From: Gnetum montanum
Lineage: Eukaryota; Streptophyta; Gnetopsida; Gnetales; Gnetaceae
Assembly (NCBI GenBank): GCA_015680685.1
Contig: MNCI01021396.1
Location: forward strand, 271,242-335,241
DNA: 64,000 nt
Reading direction: 5' to 3'
The position numbers and the translations under genes were made by a program. How positions within the stretch are numbered: position 1 is the first letter of the stretch; the number at the start of each line of letters is the position of its first letter. Below, in pieces: positions 57,776-64,000 of this stretch. The notes under the pieces are model-generated. The model did not search any database, had not been told where the DNA came from, and worked only from the letters and a program-made list of their open reading frames with translations.

Positions 57776-60700
57776 TAATTAAAGATCTCAAAATTTTTTA
57801 AGCACAACTACTAAGATGAGAAAAGGATTATCTTAGTTCAAAATGAATTTCCTTGAAAACACAATGATGGTTTCTATAAGAGTAATGACTAAGATCAATC
57901 AAAAAAGGTGAAGCTAGAATAGGCCTATACTATAACAACAATAGTAATGAATGAGTTAGCAAACTCATTAACTAAATTAGGAGGTGATGAATTAAGAATT
58001 AAAGAAGTTATACAAAAGTTGGTCCAATCAGTGCCCAATAAGCTAAGCCAAGCAATTAAGGTTATTTACAGCTATGGTAAATTTTCTCAACAATTGCTAA
58101 GACAGCATCAATAAGTACAAAAAATGAAGATGAATTTTAAGATAGTTTAGAAACTATCTAGCAACTTAATTTTGTATGAAGAAGCTCTTAAATTAATTAA
58201 GCCTTGAAAACTAAATTAGTTAACATAATCATTTTAACCACTAAAGCTATTGTATAAATCTTCATATGGATCTAGAATTTTGGAAGGATGGTGAAAATTT
58301 TGGAGAGGAAATCTTGTAAAAGACTTGGTAGTAACAACATTCTAAATAGGTTCTTCTTTTCTCTTTAGCATTTTCTCTTAGTGTTTTTTTATAACTTTCC
58401 AATTATTTAGCTAGATAGGTACATAACTATATTTTAGCAAACAAATGTTTTGGAATTAATTATTTTCTTAAATTATAAATTTTTATCTTATTTTTATTAT
58501 ATTTATTGAATGGAATAACTTATCTAAGTGTCCATTCTAAATAAGTATAATGTGAAATAGATGTTATTCCAAGTATAAGTTTAAGGTCCTTAATAAATCA
58601 TTTAATAATAGGTTTTGTCTTTATCTAATATAACTTTTGCAAAAATATAGCTTTTGGAAAGTTTGTTACAAATACCTTAGACTTAATGTACATCTAATTT
58701 CATATAACTTGTTTTTTACTATTGTATCTATTGTAAAATCTAAAACTCGATAATTAGGAACTTATTAGGAATTGTTATGTAAAATTACAAGGTTGCTAAA
58801 AGAGAAATCTCATCATTAATTATTGTAAATAGGAAAAATATTTGTAATGCTTCTAAGTAATCAAAATTATGTAAGTTAAGCCATTATTAGTTTGATAAGC
58901 AAAATATATTTGGATATATCCATACCTTTGTAGATCTAGAAATTGGAGGCCACCTAAAACAAGTAACTAAGCTATTTTGGTTAGGTTGTTCCCTTGCACC
59001 AACATGCATCCTATACGAAATACATTCATTGAGAAAAGAACTTACAAAAGTAGAAAGAAGGCATAGGTTAAGTAGAGTAGTGAACTTGATGGTATATCAA
59101 TAAATAAATAAATTGACCATCCTGACAAGTTTCTATCCATACTATATATTGATTGTTATAAGAAGAATTATATGAAGAGTATTATAATAGGTGGTCTTAG
59201 AAGCACTTGGAAAATGATGTTCAAAATAAGTAAAATTGATCAAATATCATATATTATACATGAATTTAAGTCAAATCATGTTATCTAGAATGAGAACTAT
59301 TTTGTCAAGATAATAAACTATTTAGTGATAATGCAATTCCATAAGATGTTCACTTACAACTGCACTACTAAATCATTCTAATTTATGAGATGATAAATAG
59401 CATTAGTTGGATTATGCTCAATATAATAATCTACATGTTGTGTTTAAGCCATTTCCTGATATAATATTTCTAAAAATGAATAACTATGATGGAGACAACA
59501 TAAATAAATATGATTTTCTTTACTTATGATTACTAACTACAAGAATAACTTTTAATATTATGGAGTTAATCTTTCATCTAGTTGGCCATATGTATGAGGA
59601 TATTGATCAAAGCTTTAGAAGACTATTAATGACTATGAGAAAAAATACATGATTTTATTATCAAAACATATGAATATGTATCATGTTATAAATATGGATA
59701 GTAAAAGCAACTACACCCCATATTACATTAACGTGGTATAAGACTTTACAAAATACCTATAAGGATATATATCTATTCAAGTAAAAATTCTTTGTGGAAC
59801 ATAACATATTCATTATATGACATTTTACATGGAGAAGTGTGTTTCTGTAATGATTTTGAAATGAAATATTAGGGGAGAAAATGCTCTAAACCATTTGATC
59901 TATGGAAATCCCTAAATGAGCATTTAAATCTTTCTATAGGTAAATCAAATATTCTAAAAATAAAATTTGATCAAACTAAGGACATAATTATGCTTACATA
60001 TTATAATAAATTTCACATAAAGGCATGGGAAGAGGTGATGGAATGCATTCAAGAAAATGATAAGTCAAAATTAAGTAAAGGAAGTAATTAGTAAAGAATA
60101 ATTTCAAAAAAAAATGCATGTTTTTCATAAGATGATATTATGTAGGAATGTAATTACACAAAGTTTCTAGCCAAAAATAGTTCAAGAAGATATTCTAGGT
60201 CCACCATGCAAAAATAATGAAATTCATGTAAAGGAATAGGAAGATGCATATGTTGGCTTTAGAAAACATGTTATATATGTCATTTAATTCATTTTTTGAT
60301 ATTAGAAATGAAATCATGATGTTGATGACATTGGGAGAAGAAAATGAAGAAAACATTATATGGATGAGTATCACTAGGAATATAGATTTTAAGGGAGATA
60401 GAATAAAAACAATAACAGTGGACTAGTTTGGGCCAAAATTAAGAATAAAGGAAAAATAATTGAATTGGGAATGACTATATAATTTAAAAGATAGTGAGAT
60501 TAGAATAGTGCAACCTAGCTCTATGGTTTATTCATGAATGAGCTAAAGAGGAGATGAAAGAAATGTGAGATTAAATACAAAAGCAAAGACAATAATCAAG
60601 GGCATGTTACAATGGAATGAGAATGAGACACAATAGGTTATAAATAAAATTTCATATTAAAAATTACAAGTTCACAATAATTATCTTGGAATTATGAATA

Positions 60701-61050
60701 ATCTACAAATCAAGATATATTTGTATTTTCTTTATGTTGAAATTATATGAATTATTTTTTAATATGACTACATATCATAAGAAGGAAAATATAATACCAT
60801 GTATCTTACTAGATAATTGAACCTCAATGCAAGGTATGGTTTGATTTTATTATCGAATATAAATATGAAATTTTTATTAAAAGAAAATTAATTAGCAAAT
60901 AGGCTTTATAATATTATGATATGATTAATCAGAGAATAATCAAAAAATAAATATTTTCAAAAATTAAAACATTAATGATACATTCCAAATATAAAAAAAT
61001 CTTTCATTGACTATCCAAGTATTATTTTTACCATAAAAATTATCTTATTA
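57776..61050. other. No recognisable gene
   Basis: AT-rich with dense stops. The 60244-60426 plus frame is short and unrecognised. The right part may include the decayed pol of element D2 on the minus strand, but no RT or integrase motif was found. Confidence 0.45.
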
Positions 61051-61059
61051 TCATAGTTT

Positions 61060-61400
61060 CAAGGTCCACCAAGAATAAGATGAGTATATTTAATAGATAA
61101 CATATCACTAATAATTCCATCTTAAAATTTACCAATGAAATATTTTATAATTCATTGCTCCTTAATTTCTTATAATGATTATTCATCATCCAATATCCTT
61201 TGTATGGATTAGGATGAGGAATGGTATCTAAATGTAATAATTTCATAGCCTTGGTAGAGATTAAATTCTCTTATGCTCTACTATTAATAAGTACCTTTAA
61301 AGAATATCCATGAATGTTACAATAAGTTCTAAAAAAAATCTTCCTCATAACATCTTCATTGGTTTTTACATTACCATAAAAAATACAACTATTCAACTCA
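61060..61400 (-). pseudogene. Element D2 protease remnant (chromovirus-like)
   Basis: Minus strand: FFRTYCNIHGYSLKVLINSR, then ENLIST, then LLHLDTIPHPNPYKGYWM. This matches the plant chromovirus protease pattern (C-x-x-x-G-x-x-x-x-x-I-D-S-G-[AS]-x-x-N-x-[IV]-S ... P-H-P-x-P-Y). The active site is destroyed: the catalytic Asp codon is now Asn (61285-61283), Gly is Arg, and a stop follows two codons on. The Asp and Gly changes are both G-to-A. Confidence 0.65.
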
Positions 61401-61479
61401 CTTTATACAATAATGTGTAAAGGTTCAGTCTTGCATATCTTTCTTCAAGTTTCAATTATATCTTCATCTTGCATAGTTT

Positions 61480-62470
61480 GAATTTCCTTGCCCTTGAATG
61501 CATTCTTCTTTTATTTAGTTCACTTCCATTTTTTATAGTCATACTCATTGCAATTATAACACTAATCTTTATCTTTATCTTTTCCTTTTGGAGATCTATC
61601 CTTTATTTTTCCTTTCCTTGGTGATATATATAAACTCCCTCTATTTCTATTATTTAAGTTCACTTTTTTTTTCTTATATGAATTCTTTTATTTTTTTTAA
61701 GTTGGATCTTTCTTATATTTATTTTTATTTGTTTCATTCTTCAATTCAAGCATCATAATTTTTATTTTATCTTCAATAGCCAGACCATAAGATTCATCAA
61801 GTGAGTTAGGCTCATAAAAGATCAATTCTTTTTGACATTGCATTCTTAGTCCACTACTAAAATGAATGTTGCACATATTTAGACCAATAAATATTAGCCT
61901 TTTGTAAATTATTATAAAAATCAACATAATGATCATTTATCTCTTTGTCTTCTTATCTTTAAAATTTTAGCTTCTTGATAACTTCATGGTAATATAAAGT
62001 GTTTTTTTCAAATTTTTACTTTAGCATGGATTCCATAAGTTTCCAACTATTAATATGTTTACAATGCTATTCAAATAACCTGATACATTTTTTATTTAAT
62101 TAATTTTCCTCTAATCCTTCAAGTTTACTCTCAAAAATATAAATCATGAATTCCCTAGAAATTTTATCAATAAGAAAATATTTATTGAAATATTTATCCA
62201 TAAAAGGAAGAAATCTATCCCCTCAACATCTTTGAGGATATGAATATTAACATGAAGGAATCTTAAAGTACTTCTCAATATTTTGATAAATATACATCAT
62301 CTTTTTTTCATTGTCATGATTAGAAGGGCATCTTTTCTCATATCTTTAAATTTTAGACTCTTCTCCTTCTTTCTCTTTGCATAGATGTCAAAAAAATTTC
62401 TCCATCAATCCCTTTTTCAATTCTTCTTGAACTTTCTTCAAATTCATCGTATCTACTAACCAGTATCTTG
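61480..62470 (-). pseudogene. Element D2 gag remnant (chromovirus-like)
   Basis: Minus strand. A core segment SWKLMESMLK...KF near 62040 resembles the W-x-x-M-K-x-x-L-x-x-K-F of gypsy gag. ELIFYEPNSLDESYGLAIED near 61825-61770 corresponds to the D1 helix. A Lys-rich linker follows, and then a zinc knuckle near 61565-61525 (CYNCNEYDYKKWK then stop), where His has become Tyr and the last Cys a stop. Gag flows into the protease at 61400, as expected. Confidence 0.6.
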
Positions 62471-64000
62471 GGAATTAATTCTTACATTTTAATAATAAAA
62501 GATTTTTAAAAATGATTGAGCTCCTCAAGCTCTTATCAAATCTCTTAGTAAGTATTATTCATAGAATTCATATCTTCTATAATTCTGAAGTCAAAATCTT
62601 AAAGCAACAAAGATGATATCCTCAAGCAACTTCCTTCAATTTAAGGAAAATATACTATGTTTTAATACAAAAATGCAAATCTAAAGAAATTTATTTCAGA
62701 TACTGGCCTTTCAATTAAACTGATGTTTAAATATCATAAAAGCAACTTGATCTCATAAGGATCAATGAAATTTTTACCAATCTTAAGTAATTCAAACTCT
62801 AATTATATACAAAACCTCCTAGATTCTTCAAAATTCTCAACGAAGATAACAACTCTAAGGGTCAATGCCTCTAAAACAATGATCTATTACTAATCTAATA
62901 TGGATCTCCCTTAAAAAAAATCCTAAAATGACTTGGTTCCATGCTTTTCCAAGCCAAATTAGCCTTAAAACCAAGAGCAAAAATAAATGAAGAAACTCAT
63001 CTTCTATTAATTAATTATAAAATAAGAATTAAACCAATAATGAAAATCAATGCTTAACTTAACTCTTCCAAGGATCTTAGAGACAATATATATCCCTTAC
63101 TAATCCCTCAATTATGACTCATAATTTGACCTTACTAGTTCAAAATAGGAAAAAACTCCAAAAAGACTCTTCACCTTCCCTTTAACTACTCTTTTCTCAA
63201 GTGCTCTCAATATTGCCCCTCACATTACCTCTAGATATTTAGTAGTCTCTCTCTTGTTCTTCCTTTGAACCTTAGACCTTCTTTTTATAGTCCTTGTAGT
63301 GGCGTTTAGTATTTCTTAATCATTAGTCTTCCCTTTAAAATTTGTGATAGCTTTAAAAAATTAGTTTCTCTATATTGTGAGTGAATGCAACTTGTACCTC
63401 GCATGCAACAATCATCTTGGAACCAAACTGTAACTTGAAACATATTCACACTAGTAAAACATAGAATATTTCTTCTATACTTATTTATTGTCTATGAAAA
63501 AACTATATTTTGTAACCTTATATTGTGATCTCATTATGGCTTGCAATTGTTTGCAACTCACTAGCTAACAAAAGAAATATGAAATTCTTCATTCTTCTCC
63601 AAAATGCAACTATTTGTAGCTTACAATAGCTTGCAAATTCTTATTGTGGTTGACTACAACTTATAGTCTCATCACAATTGCTTTTCCAAAGCTAAAAACA
63701 CTCACAAATGGCTCTAACTTTAAAATTCAACTATTCACTTCTAAGACTCTTATGAGATATTAAGAATTAGAAATATATAAATAAGCTAAGGTGATGTTCT
63801 TATTAATTATCTTACTCTCTTGTCAAGAATGAGGTTGTTTTTTTTATGTCATACTTAAGGCATTTTTATATTCCTCTATAATTCTGCTAATGCATCATAT
63901 TAGTTATATATCTTGATTTGTAACTATAGTTAGATTATTTTGAGTTTTAGCATTCCTCAATACTAGCAAAAGATGAATTGGATATTGGAATATTTTGTAA
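62471..64000 (-). other. D2 leader and probable 5' LTR; no gene
   Basis: No coding signal. A minus-strand TATAAAAA at 63289-63282 and a cluster of TTGCAA/TGCAAC words at 63386-63640 upstream of it suggest an LTR U3/R. A PBS was not found with confidence. Confidence 0.4.
63282..63289 (-). promoter_or_regulatory. TATA box in presumed D2 LTR
   Basis: Minus strand GACTATAAAAAGAAGG, located upstream of the D2 gag in the transcription direction. Confidence 0.45.

Noticed and set aside
62531-62542. A tRNA-Met-type PBS for element D2 (GCTCTTATCAAA on plus)
   Set aside because: Four mismatches in twelve bases and a poor position relative to gag.

Overview
This window is nuclear DNA from a land plant. 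It is AT-rich and poor in CpG, and it carries no intact protein-coding gene. Almost everything I can identify is decayed LTR retrotransposon, mostly Ty3/gypsy. Both the Tat lineage (RT, RNase H, a second archaeal-type RNase H, integrase) and the Athila lineage are present, with two chromovirus-like remnants. The only host-gene sequence I recognise is a broken copy of a plant-specific INDETERMINATE-DOMAIN (IDD) C2H2 zinc-finger gene. The old, nested, stop-riddled elements suggest a large repeat-rich genome, perhaps a gymnosperm, but the species cannot be fixed from this sequence.

Layout, left to right. 1-407 is the end of a dispersed LTR-type repeat seen again at about 43100-44647. 408-3380 holds nothing recognisable. 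A minus-strand Tat-like element (M: LTR at about 14590-15772, gag 11067-13790, protease 3618-4138) is split by a structurally complete 6.9 kb element (N1, 4144-11061). N1 has both LTRs, a 5-bp target duplication, PBS, PPT, a gag frame and a second ORF, but no pol. 15790-19690 is unassigned. 19740-25367 is the pol and 3' LTR of plus-strand Tat element A. 25400-29740 is an Athila-like gag-pol remnant (B). 30930-35290 is the integrase end of a second Tat copy (A') followed by two LTRs in tandem. 35340-48014 is minus-strand Tat element C: pol, a roughly 190-bp tandem array, then a 5' LTR. The array is split by about 3.1 kb that carries the IDD pseudogene and an LTR-like segment with a TATA box and a G-rich tract. 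48590-50430 and 61060 to the end are chromovirus-like minus-strand remnants (D1, D2). Between them, 50431-61050 has no recognisable genes but has two repeat arrays: a 60-61-bp tandem array at 53035-53640 and a field of imperfect hairpins at 54760-56260.

Nothing here works as a set of cooperating genes; the window is a stratigraphy of insertions. Where frames can be followed, the in-frame stops I checked are of kinds made by C-to-T or G-to-A change, which fits long-term decay of methylated DNA. The most notable points are the gag-only element N1 with its pol-less ORF2, the IDD retrocopy broken only by transition-type stops, a stem-loop preserved just upstream of the polypurine tract in Tat copies, a 53-54-bp periodic octamer array in a presumed U3, and single-N gaps flanked by near-identical 45-46 bp duplications that look like assembly artefacts.
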